Source of the DNA: Saprospiraceae bacterium
Lineage (GTDB): Bacteria; Bacteroidota; Bacteroidia; Chitinophagales; Saprospiraceae
Direction: 5' to 3'
Assembly (NCBI GenBank): GCA_020848965.1
Contig: JADLHE010000075.1
Coordinates: 1 to 38,171, forward strand
DNA length: 38,171 nt
In this document: one piece after another, positions 16,190 through 25,131 of the stretch
Position numbering within the stretch: position 1 is the stretch's first letter
Layout: every line of letters starts with the position of its first letter
Program-made: the position numbers and the translations under genes
Notes under the pieces: generated by a model
What the model was told of the DNA's origin: nothing
The model's input: only the letters and a program-made list of their open reading frames with translations
The model's database searches: none

Positions 16190-17697
16190 AAAATACATTC
16201 ATCCTTTTGCTGGCGCTTTGCGCCAATGCCGCTTTTGGTCAAATATTGACCCTCGGCAACCAAGCGTTTGAACTGAAAAACGTCACGGGTTCCATCGTTG
16301 ATTTTCAGGGCGAAAAAGTCCTGAAAATAGAACGGGACCTTAATGCTCTGCCTTTCGATGCAAATAATTTGGAAGCAACCGTAGATGACCGGCATTTTGC
16401 CAAATTAACAAACCTTGATTTTGAGGATGGCACTATCGAAGTGAAGATGTACAGCCAAATTCAAGACCCTTCGCCTTTCCTTGGCGCACAAGGGTTTATT
16501 GGCTTGTATTTTAGGATTGATGAAAAAGATGAAAACTTTGAATCCATTTATCTACGTCCCAGAGTTGGGCGTTCCGACAATCAATTTCGCAGAAATCACA
16601 CAGTTCAATATTTTGCATACCCCGACTATAAATTTGAAACCTTGCGGAAAAAAGCGCCCGGAAGATACGAAGGCGCTGCGCCTGTTGACACCAATGAATG
16701 GATTACGATGCGGATTGAAGTCCATGGTAAACGAGCCGAAATGTTTATCAATGATGCAAAATATTCAAATTTCGTGGTGGACACCATGCTTGCCAAATCA
16801 ACTCGTGGCGCGGTTGGATTGTACGTGGACATCGGCACGATCGGCTATTTCAAAGACTTGAAGGTGATCCCGGCAAACCGGGAAACAGAGTGGCAGGGGA
16901 AAGCCCTGATACGTGCCTTTCAGCCACCCGGCGTGGTATATCATCAGCCCTATGGGAACAACCCCTCGGCAGGCCATTACGTGCAGGCAAACGACGCCAA
17001 AATTTATTACGAAGTATATGGCAAAGGCGAACCCATCGTGCTGCTGCACGGCGGACTGTTCGGCTCCATCATTGAAATGTCGGATTTTATTGACCAATTA
17101 AAAAAGGATTATCAGGTCATTGCCATCAACACACGGGGGCACGGCAAATCCTTCATAGGTAGTGTGCCCATGTCGCTCGAACAACGGGCAAACGACGCCT
17201 TTGCGGTCATCAACGCTGTGACCAAGGACAGCGTGACGGTCATCGGCTTCAGCGACGGCGGTTATGCAGCCTATCAGCTGGCGGCGATGTACCCCAACCG
17301 GGTGAAAAAAATGGTGGTCATGGGTGCAGGGGAATTGTCGCCCGGCGTCAGGGAATTCAATTTCACGGCGGAGCAAGCCAAGCAAATGGACGCTGCCTTT
17401 ATTGCCCAGCACCTGCGGCTGAACCCCGAACCCAGCAGATTGAACGAGATGTTCGCCGGGGTTTGTGCCTGTTACAACAAAGTGACGGTCGGCAAGGAAA
17501 TGCTCGGCAAAATCCAATGCCCGGTCATGGTCATGGCGGGCGACAACGACGGCGGCAACCCAGTGGAGCGGGTCGTGAGTGCTGCCCGGCATATTCCACG
17601 CCATAAAATCAGCATCATCCCCAACACGGGGCATGGGTGTTTTTTGGAGAATTGGCAGGCGGTGTGGGCGTGTGTGTGGCCGTTTTTGAGGGGGTGA
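16186..17697 (+). CDS. Exported two-domain protein: N-terminal ConA-like (DUF1080-like) domain plus C-terminal alpha/beta hydrolase
   Basis: MKNTFILLLALCANAAFGQ signal; NEWITMRIEVHGKRAEMFINDAK...RGAVGLYVDIGTIGYFKDLKV (lectin-like); PIVLLHGGLFGS...VTVIGFSDGGYAAYQLA nucleophile elbow; PNTGHGCFLE histidine. Confidence 0.85.
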   Translation: MKNTFILLLALCANAAFGQILTLGNQAFELKNVTGSIVDFQGEKVLKIERDLNALPFDANNLEATVDDRHFAKLTNLDFEDGTIEVKMYSQIQDPSPFLGAQGFIGLYFRIDEKDENFESIYLRPRVGRSDNQFRRNHTVQYFAYPDYKFETLRKKAPGRYEGAAPVDTNEWITMRIEVHGKRAEMFINDAKYSNFVVDTMLAKSTRGAVGLYVDIGTIGYFKDLKVIPANRETEWQGKALIRAFQPPGVVYHQPYGNNPSAGHYVQANDAKIYYEVYGKGEPIVLLHGGLFGSIIEMSDFIDQLKKDYQVIAINTRGHGKSFIGSVPMSLEQRANDAFAVINAVTKDSVTVIGFSDGGYAAYQLAAMYPNRVKKMVVMGAGELSPGVREFNFTAEQAKQMDAAFIAQHLRLNPEPSRLNEMFAGVCACYNKVTVGKEMLGKIQCPVMVMAGDNDGGNPVERVVSAARHIPRHKISIIPNTGHGCFLENWQAVWACVWPFLRG

Positions 17698-17711
17698 AAT
17701 GCTGAAAAAGA

Positions 17712-17790
17712 TCGTCGCCCCTCCATCGCCCCTGTATATCTTGTGCCCATCATTTCTATTTGCGCCGACTTCCGCTTTGAACGATACTAA
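17712..17790 (-). pseudogene. Remnant of an aldo/keto reductase C-terminus
   Basis: Minus translation ...KSAQIEMMGTRYTGAMEGRR parallels the intact AKR C-term ...[22 protein letters not shown] similar to 19432-19480. Confidence 0.5.
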
Positions 17791-17801
17791 GTTTTAAAAT
17801 C

Positions 17802-18773
17802 TCAACTGAATAAAAAAGACAGCATCAAATCTCGCAACGGCAAAATAACACCTTGCAAAAAAGGCTGGTGGAACAACAATGGCATGGGCAAAATTAGCCA
17901 AGCGAAAACCCAGCATCTCGACAAGATTGAGTGAGCGATGATTTTTTTTATCCAATCATATTCCCGTTCCAAAAACATGGCAGCAGCATGTAGCACAAAA
18001 TAGCAGAATGGCAAACCAAAACCAGCATTTACAGGGCCGGAAATAGCGATTTCATGCAAGATTCCAGAGAGCAGGAATGATAATATCATTGCCTGATTGT
18101 TTCCCAAAATGTTTTTCAAAGGTCGGTAAGCCACCAATACGGTCATTTCTGAAAAGGCGAGGTTCCACCGTTTCCCCCAAAATTCTTGCAGTGATTTTGA
18201 TAAATAAGGTGCTCGGAAAAGTTCACGTGCATCAACTCCAAAAAGTCGCCAAAATGCCGTGGTTAAGTTCAAAATCCCAAAATGCAAGATAAAACTCAAG
18301 CCGACCAATGCAAGCAGGTTCTTTGGGAAAAATGATGTGACTCCTTGATTTTCAATCCATTTTGAAATATACAGCAACAGCAAACCAAGCAAAATTCGGG
18401 AGAGCGCTTTTCCAAACAAGGGTAAAATTCCGGAAAGCGGTTTTGACGGAAAATCTTTGAAAATTGCAGGTCGCATACCAAACCATCCGAGTGAAAAAGC
18501 CGACCATTGCATGAAATTGAGATTGGACTTGCCAAAGCGTTCTTCTATCAAAACTATTATTTTCATGGCAATCAATTGTAGGACAACAATGGCGAACATC
18601 CTAAAAAGTGCAGTTTGACCTTCGGTTGCCCAAACCGAAAAAACAGTGGTCAAAACAGCAAGCGACCAAGCCAACAACCTTGCCCACCATTTGCTTTTAG
18701 AAAAAGCCAGAAAATAGCCAGTCACCAGTAGGAAAAATGCCCAGAATGCAAGCCCAAATAAGGTCAAATCCAT
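17802..18773 (-). CDS. MBOAT_2 / wax-synthase-domain membrane O-acyltransferase
   Basis: Polytopic; FRAPYLSKSLQEFWGKRWNLAFSEMTVLVAYRPL...SFLLSGILHEIAISG with the catalytic-type HE of wax synthase/MBOAT_2 proteins. Confidence 0.75.
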   Translation of the reverse strand: MDLTLFGLAFWAFFLLVTGYFLAFSKSKWWARLLAWSLAVLTTVFSVWATEGQTALFRMFAIVVLQLIAMKIIVLIEERFGKSNLNFMQWSAFSLGWFGMRPAIFKDFPSKPLSGILPLFGKALSRILLGLLLLYISKWIENQGVTSFFPKNLLALVGLSFILHFGILNLTTAFWRLFGVDARELFRAPYLSKSLQEFWGKRWNLAFSEMTVLVAYRPLKNILGNNQAMILSFLLSGILHEIAISGPVNAGFGLPFCYFVLHAAAMFLEREYDWIKKIIAHSILSRCWVFAWLILPMPLLFHQPFLQGVILPLRDLMLSFLFS

Positions 18774-19192
18774 GCTATATTTTTAAAAAAAGCAGTGAAA
18801 TAAACCAGTGTGAAAATGATAAATAGCCCTACTAGGCCGATTTCGCCCAGCGTGTAAATTAATCCTTTTGGCGCTGTTTTTCGGTCGAAGTAAAAAAATT
18901 GAATCAGCACCCTTGCAAACCAATAAAAGCCGATGAAAAGGCTTAAGCACTTTGCCAAAAATGAGCCATTGAGCAAATCATCAGCCCCCCAGATTGACAC
19001 GATGCCGAAGCAAAAATTAATGACTAAAATATAAGCAGCATACGTCCAAAACATCTGCCGGAGCAGGATTGGCAGGGCAGCGAGGTCGTTTTTCCAATTT
19101 AAAAAACGAGGAATCAGTAGGCTGGCAAAAGATAAAACGATGTGCCCAACTCCGCATAACTCAATGAGTTTTTTAAAAAAATCAAGTTCCAT
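18764..19192 (-). CDS. Small polytopic membrane protein, overlapping the MBOAT_2 gene
   Basis: ATG 19192: MELDFFKKLIELCGVGHIVLSFASLLIPRFLNWKNDLAALPILLRQMFWTYAAYILVINFCFGI...; about 4 TM; 10-bp overlap with the downstream gene. Confidence 0.7.
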   Translation of the reverse strand: MELDFFKKLIELCGVGHIVLSFASLLIPRFLNWKNDLAALPILLRQMFWTYAAYILVINFCFGIVSIWGADDLLNGSFLAKCLSLFIGFYWFARVLIQFFYFDRKTAPKGLIYTLGEIGLVGLFIIFTLVYFTAFFKNIAWI

Positions 19193-19317
19193 AATAGATG
19201 TATTGTTGGAGGCTTTTTCAAAGTTATTAGCACAACATACAAATACCAAGTTGGTTCATCAAAATAGAGCGCCATGCCCAACGGCGGCGGCTATTTGCTC
19301 CCGAAATGGGAACTTGG

Positions 19318-19347
19318 GTTCACCCGGTAGGTGCCTACCGGGTGAAC
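19318..19347. repeat. 30-bp perfect hairpin GTTCACCCGGTAGG-TG-CCTACCGGGTGAAC
   Basis: 14-bp perfect stem, 2-nt loop, downstream of the AKR gene; no U-tract. Confidence 0.9.
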
Positions 19348-19422
19348 ATGTTTAGTAGCAGGGATAATGGGTATATTGATTACCCGTTTTTGGAAGAATA
19401 GGCAATGGAGAATTCTGTCAAA

Positions 19423-20424
<1,002 letters not shown>

Positions 20425-20469
20425 TTAAATAATTTTTAGCAAGAAAAATTTACTTTGACAAAATTTACA

Positions 20470-20630
20470 ACTGTAAACTGCTTCTCAGAAATTGTGAGGC
20501 ACTGTATGAAATTTCAGATTGCTTCTCAGAATGTCTGCGGAGCTTTCTGAAATTGTTTTTTAAGCCTTTTAATTTCATGATAAGCAGTTTGCAATTGTTT
20601 TTTAAGCCCCAGAATTTCAAAGGAGCTATA
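20470..20630. repeat. Imperfect direct and inverted repeats in the AKR-AraC spacer
   Basis: TGCTTCTCAGAA occurs twice, ATTGTTTTTTAAGCC twice; CAACTGTAAACTGCTT and the reverse complement of AAGCAGTTTGCAATTG. Confidence 0.7.
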
Positions 20631-20722
20631 TGCAGATAATCTTGAAAATGGAATGCGCTAAACGGCTTTTTTGCCTGAAAAACCATCAATAGTCTATCTT
20701 ATTTAGGCTTACCACTTGGTTT

Positions 20723-21622
20723 TCACCCATTCCTGAACTTCCCCGGACTCGTCCCCACCTGTTTTTTAAAGAAATTATTGAAATGCGTCACCTCCGTAAA
20801 ACCGAGGGCGAAGGCGATTTCCGACACGTTCCATTGGCTGTGCTTTAGTAGGATTTTGGCTTCTTGCAGGATGCGCTCCGCAATAATTTGGGAGGTGGTT
20901 TTCTCGGTCGTTTCCTTCACGGCCCGGTTCAGGTGGTTCACATGGACGTTGAGCTGCTGCGCAAAATCGGAGGGCGAGCGTAGGCTGACTTTTGGGTGGT
21001 CTTCTTCGATGGGGAACTGCCGCTCCAACAGCTCCAAGAACAGCGTGGAAATGCGCTGTGCGGCGTTTATCTGCTGTCGGTCAAAATTTGTGGAGGGCTG
21101 CATCTTCATGGCAAAATGCAGCAGTTCGAACACGAGGTTGCGCAGCACGTCGTATTTGTGGATATAATCGGAGGTGATTTCCTCGAACATTCGGTCATAT
21201 ATGCGCTGAATTTGCGGCACTTGCTCGTCCGCCAGTTCAAACACATGCTCGCCATTGGGCTGGAATACCGAATATTGCCTTATATCGCTGAAATTATGAA
21301 AGAAATGCTGATGGAATATGCAATAAACGCCCGATTTAATATCCTCCAAATTGCCGCATTTATAGGGTATTTGTGGGTTGGAAAAGAACAATCCCTGCTT
21401 TTTAATATTCACTACTTTATCGGCATATTGCATGTCTATATTCCCGGTCACCAGCATTATCTTGTAAAAATCACGCCGCTTATAGGGCAGCGGATTGGGC
21501 TTGCTGATATTCACCGGCACATGCGGAAACACGTTGAAATGCCCGATTTCATGTTTGAGATTCTCAGGAATCCAGCCGAAACGCCGTTGGTAGAAATCTT
21601 CGATTGATTCGATTTTGTCCAT
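20723..21622 (-). CDS. AraC family transcriptional regulator
   Basis: C-terminal HTH: DFAQQLNVHVNHLNRAVKETTEKTTSQIIAERILQEAKILLKHSQWNVSEIAFALGFTEVTHFNNFFKKQVGTSPGKFR. Confidence 0.92.
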   Translation of the reverse strand: MDKIESIEDFYQRRFGWIPENLKHEIGHFNVFPHVPVNISKPNPLPYKRRDFYKIMLVTGNIDMQYADKVVNIKKQGLFFSNPQIPYKCGNLEDIKSGVYCIFHQHFFHNFSDIRQYSVFQPNGEHVFELADEQVPQIQRIYDRMFEEITSDYIHKYDVLRNLVFELLHFAMKMQPSTNFDRQQINAAQRISTLFLELLERQFPIEEDHPKVSLRSPSDFAQQLNVHVNHLNRAVKETTEKTTSQIIAERILQEAKILLKHSQWNVSEIAFALGFTEVTHFNNFFKKQVGTSPGKFRNG

Positions 21623-21629
21623 GATTTTT

Positions 21630-21706
21630 TTGGTGATTGGTGATTAGTGAATGGTGATTAGTGTGTTCCGGCCAATCACTAATTACCAATCACTAATTAC
21701 TAATTA
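21630..21706. repeat. Direct plus inverted repeat spacer (GGTGATTAGTG units)
   Basis: GTGATTGGTGATTAGTGAATGG-type left arm versus right arm CAATCACTAATTACCAATCACTAATTACTAATTA; reaches the stop codon of the upstream gene. Confidence 0.85.
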
Positions 21707-22489
21707 CTTCTCCACAAACTCCCTTCCGAACGCCCACGTCACGCCCACGTTCCACTCAAAATCGCTGACGGCAATTTCCGATTTGAGCGCCTTGTTCATC
21801 ATCGTGCTGACGGAAAGCGGCCATTTGCGGTGCGCCAGGGCAAGGATTCCGGCGGCATAAACCCCATCGGCATCATCAATGGCAAGGTAATAAACTTGTG
21901 GGTTGAACTTCAGGTAAAGCTGCTTCGAAAGCGGCAGATTGTTGAAGTCGGCCCGAAGCGAGAGGAAATGGTTCTTGCTGGAAACTTCCTTTTCGATGCC
22001 CGTGCCAAACAGGTAGTAAATGCTCAGCGAGACGTTTTTGTTGAGGTGATAATAGGGCAGGATTTCCAGCGCCGGGTAGAAGCGGCGGGCTTTGACCACG
22101 TCTTTTTCCACGCCGTTCTCGGTCACGGTGGCGCTCCTGAAATTGATGGCCGGGGCGTGGGTGCCGAGGATTAGGTCGAACTTCTCCTTTTTCACCAGCT
22201 TGTACCGCCAGATGAAAATGAAAGACCAAGGCTTGTAATCCAGCATGGAGTACCAAAACTGCGGGTGGAAGCTGAGCCGCCCCTTGTTGCCACTGATATT
22301 GAAGCCGGTCTGCACGGCGGGTTTGCCCAGCGAGAAGGTCGGCACGAGGGAGAAGCCGTTGTTGTTGGCGCTGACCGTGCCGCTGAATTTAAGGCTGTGC
22401 TTTGTGCTGTCTGGCGATTGGCCGTAGGCCGACTTGCCTAAAACAAGCAATGACAACAGAAGCAAGGTGGTGTTGATGATTCGTTTCAT
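21704..22489 (-). CDS. Exported beta-rich (outer-membrane-like) protein of unknown function
   Basis: MKRIINTTLLLLSLLVLGKSAYGQ signal; aromatic alternating-strand pattern; C-term VGVTWAFGREFVEK. Confidence 0.7.
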   Translation of the reverse strand: MKRIINTTLLLLSLLVLGKSAYGQSPDSTKHSLKFSGTVSANNNGFSLVPTFSLGKPAVQTGFNISGNKGRLSFHPQFWYSMLDYKPWSFIFIWRYKLVKKEKFDLILGTHAPAINFRSATVTENGVEKDVVKARRFYPALEILPYYHLNKNVSLSIYYLFGTGIEKEVSSKNHFLSLRADFNNLPLSKQLYLKFNPQVYYLAIDDADGVYAAGILALAHRKWPLSVSTMMNKALKSEIAVSDFEWNVGVTWAFGREFVEK

Positions 22490-22618
22490 GCTGAAATAAT
22501 TGCAATAAATAATGGGGCAAAGCTCCGAAGTTCGCAGATTTTAGCCTAATGGAAATCAAAGCGATAGTTACAAAAATCAAACAGGTTGATTTTTTTTTAA
22601 AAAAGAAAGGGCGGAAAG

Positions 22619-22673
22619 CTTGTGTAACCAAAAGGTTTCGTTTTACATTTGCGAAACCAAACGGTTACACAAG
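22619..22673. promoter_or_regulatory. Bacteroidota promoter (TTG-N21-TACATTTG) inside nested operator palindromes (AACC-N4-GGTT x2)
   Basis: CTTGTGTAACC aaaa GGTTTCG ttttacatttg CGAAACC aaac GGTTACACAAG; -7 TACATTTG 22644-22651, -33 TTG 22620-22622. Confidence 0.8.
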
Positions 22674-22693
22674 AATGTTTTAATCAAATTCCG

Positions 22694-23275
22694 ATGAAAA
22701 AGATTGTCTGGTTCATGCATGTTTCCCTCGACGGCTTCGTGGCCGGGCCGAATGGCGAAATGGATTGGATTAAGGTGGACGAAGAACTTTTCGACTACGC
22801 TGGCAAGCGCACCGCCGCCGCCGACATGGCGCTCTATGGCCGTGTGACTTGGGACATGATGGAAGCCTATTGGCCCACCGCCGCCGATAAACCGAAGGCT
22901 TCCAAGCATGATATCGAGCATTCTGCTTGGTACAAACAGGTGCAGAAAATCGTGCTTTCCCACAGCAGGCAGGGCGACCGCCACCCGCTCACCATGTTTA
23001 TCGGTGAAAATATTGCGGAACAAATTGCGCAGCTAAAACAAGGCGGGGACGGCGAAATCATCATTTTCGGCAGCCCTTCGGCGGGCCGTTTCCTCCTGCA
23101 AAATGGACTAGTGGACGACCTCTGGCTCTTCGTGAACCCGATGCTGCTGGGCGAGGGCATCCCCATGTTCCCGGCACTTTCGAAGCGGGTGAAACTGGAA
23201 CTGGTGGATTCCGAGCAATTGGACAACGGGGTGGTTTGCCTGCATTACGAATGCGCCCGCCCATCTAATTACTAG
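22694..23275 (+). CDS. Dihydrofolate reductase family / RibD C-terminal-like protein
   Basis: MKKIVWFMHVSLDGFVAGPNGEMDWIKVDEELFDYAGKRTAAADMALYGRVTWDMMEAYWP...IIIFGSPSAGRFLLQNGLVDDLWLFVNPMLLGEG. Confidence 0.9.
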   Translation: MKKIVWFMHVSLDGFVAGPNGEMDWIKVDEELFDYAGKRTAAADMALYGRVTWDMMEAYWPTAADKPKASKHDIEHSAWYKQVQKIVLSHSRQGDRHPLTMFIGENIAEQIAQLKQGGDGEIIIFGSPSAGRFLLQNGLVDDLWLFVNPMLLGEGIPMFPALSKRVKLELVDSEQLDNGVVCLHYECARPSNY

Positions 23276-23321
23276 CTTGAATCATGGAGTTCCTAATTTC
23301 TAATTTCCCAATCCCCATTCC

Positions 23322-23651
23322 ATGCGACGTGACGTTTTCCAAGCCATCGCCGACCCAACCCGCCGGGAAATATTGGGTCTGCTGGCGCAAAATCCGCAGA
23401 ACATCAACACCATCGCCGACCGTTTTCCGACGAGCCGGATAGCGATTTCAAAGCATTTGAAAATCCTGACGGAATGTGGCCTTGTGGCTGTAAAACAGCA
23501 GGGTAGGGAGCGCATTTGCGAAGCGCAACCCGAAAAACTGCGGGAAGTGGCTGACTGGGTGGAGCAGTACCGCCAGTTTTGGAACGAGAAGCTGGATTCG
23601 CTGGAGCAGTATCTGGCGAAAATGCAAGGAAAGCAGGTTGATAAGGGTTGA
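23322..23651 (+). CDS. ArsR family winged-helix regulator
   Basis: MRRDVFQAIADPTRREILGLLAQNPQNINTIADRFPTSRIAISKHLKILTECGLVAVKQQGRERICEAQPEKL. Confidence 0.92.
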   Translation: MRRDVFQAIADPTRREILGLLAQNPQNINTIADRFPTSRIAISKHLKILTECGLVAVKQQGRERICEAQPEKLREVADWVEQYRQFWNEKLDSLEQYLAKMQGKQVDKG

Positions 23652-23730
23652 TAACGGTTCATGAGGGTTGATTTCCCTCATGGCGAGCGCCCCATCAACC
23701 CTTATCAACCCTATCAACTTTTATCAACCT
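23635..23730. repeat. Direct plus inverted repeat spacer (GGGTTGATAA units) with central hairpin
   Basis: AGGTTGATAAGGGTTGATAA left; ATCAACCCTTATCAACCCTATCAACTTTTATCAACCT right; centre CATGAGGG-ttgattt-CCCTCATG. Confidence 0.9.
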
Positions 23731-24564
23731 ATGCAAAATTCACCCGACTCAACCGAGGGCCGCAGCCTCGAAATCACCCGACTGCTCGACGCTCCCAGAG
23801 ACCTCGTTTGGGAGGTTTGGACGAACCCCGAACACATCCAACATTGGTGGGGGCCAGAAGGCTTTCGCAACACTATCTACAAGATGGAAGTGCGCCCCGG
23901 CGGCGTCTGGGAATTCATGATGCATGGCCCCGACGGCACGGATTACCGGAACCTACACATGTATGTGGAACTGGTGAAACCGGAGCGCATCGTACTGCAG
24001 CATGTGAACGGTCCAAAGTTCACGCTGACGGCCACTTTCACCGAAGAGGGCAGAAAAACCCGCCTCCACTTGCAAAGCCTGTTCGAGAGCGAGGAACAAC
24101 TGGCGCATGTCATCAAAGCGGTCAAAGCAGACGTAGGCTTGAAGCAAAATGTGGACAGGTTGGAAGCGTACGTTGTAGGGCAATCCGAAATCCGCAATCG
24201 TAAATCCGCAATTGTGGAAACCCGCTATGTGTTGGCCGTGCAGAACCTCGCTGCATCCGTTGAGCATTACCAGGAAAAACTGGGCTTTACCACCGACTGG
24301 GCTTACGACGGATGGCATCAGTTGCGGCGTGGCAGCTTCGTGGTCATGCTCGGCGAGTGTTCCGACGACCGCTCGGCCTTTGAGACCCGCAACCACTCCT
24401 ATTTTGCCTACGTGCAGGTGGAGGGGGTAGATGAACTATACAAGGAACTCGTCGGTAGGGGCGCTGAAATCCACTACCCATTGGGAAGCAAGCCTTGGGG
24501 CATGCGGGAGTTCGGCATCATCACCGTGGATGGCCACCGAATTATGTTTGGGCAGCAGTTATAA
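23731..24564 (+). CDS. SRPBCC (AHSA1-like) domain fused to a VOC domain
   Basis: MQNSPDSTEGRSLEITRLLDAPRDLVWEVWTNPEHIQHWWGPEGF... then linker SEIRNRKSAIVE, then TRYVLAVQNLAASVEHYQEKLGFTTDW...GIITVDGHRIMFGQQL. Confidence 0.88.
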   Translation: MQNSPDSTEGRSLEITRLLDAPRDLVWEVWTNPEHIQHWWGPEGFRNTIYKMEVRPGGVWEFMMHGPDGTDYRNLHMYVELVKPERIVLQHVNGPKFTLTATFTEEGRKTRLHLQSLFESEEQLAHVIKAVKADVGLKQNVDRLEAYVVGQSEIRNRKSAIVETRYVLAVQNLAASVEHYQEKLGFTTDWAYDGWHQLRRGSFVVMLGECSDDRSAFETRNHSYFAYVQVEGVDELYKELVGRGAEIHYPLGSKPWGMREFGIITVDGHRIMFGQQL

Positions 24565-24575
24565 ACCAGCATCGG

Positions 24576-24592
24576 CGAGGTTATGAACCTCG
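24576..24592. repeat. Short perfect hairpin CGAGGTT-ATG-AACCTCG
   Basis: 7-bp perfect stem between two SRPBCC genes. Confidence 0.6.
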
Positions 24593-24633
24593 TTGCAACC
24601 GCCTGATTTTCAAAATATTAAACTTTACAAGCA

Positions 24634-25128
24634 ATGAATCAACTTACCATTACCCGCACACTTGACGCACCCCGTGACCTTGTTTTCAAGGTTTGGACTG
24701 ACCCACAGCACCTCGCCAACTGGTGGGGCCCAGCAGGCATGGGCCTTCGGGTCGTGCGCTTTGACCTGCAACCCGGCGGAATTTTTCACTATTCAATGGT
24801 GGCGCAGAACGGCGCTGAAATGTTTGGCCGGATGGCCTACCGGGAAATCACACCGCCGGAGCGCTTGGTGTGGGTCAATTCCTTCGCCGATGCCGAGGGC
24901 AATGTGGCACAGTCGGCCTATTTCCCGAACAATGAATTCCCCTTGGAAATACTGAATGTACTGACCTTGACGGACGAGGGTGGAAAGACCAAGCTCACCC
25001 TTACTGGCGGCCCGCTCAATGCCACTGCCGAACAGGAAGCGTTCTATGTGGGCATGATACCAAACATGGAGCAGGGCTTTGGCGGCACTTTTGAAAAGCT
25101 ACAAGATTACCTCAAATCACTTGGATAA
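24634..25128 (+). CDS. SRPBCC (AHSA1-like) domain protein
   Basis: MNQLTITRTLDAPRDLVFKVWTDPQHLANWWGPAGMGLRVVRFDLQPGGIFHYSM... Confidence 0.92.
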   Translation: MNQLTITRTLDAPRDLVFKVWTDPQHLANWWGPAGMGLRVVRFDLQPGGIFHYSMVAQNGAEMFGRMAYREITPPERLVWVNSFADAEGNVAQSAYFPNNEFPLEILNVLTLTDEGGKTKLTLTGGPLNATAEQEAFYVGMIPNMEQGFGGTFEKLQDYLKSLG

Positions 25129-25131
25129 TCC

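Noticed and set aside
20465-20689. 74-aa minus-strand ORF
   Set aside because: Translates the spacer repeats; low-complexity, no start-region support.
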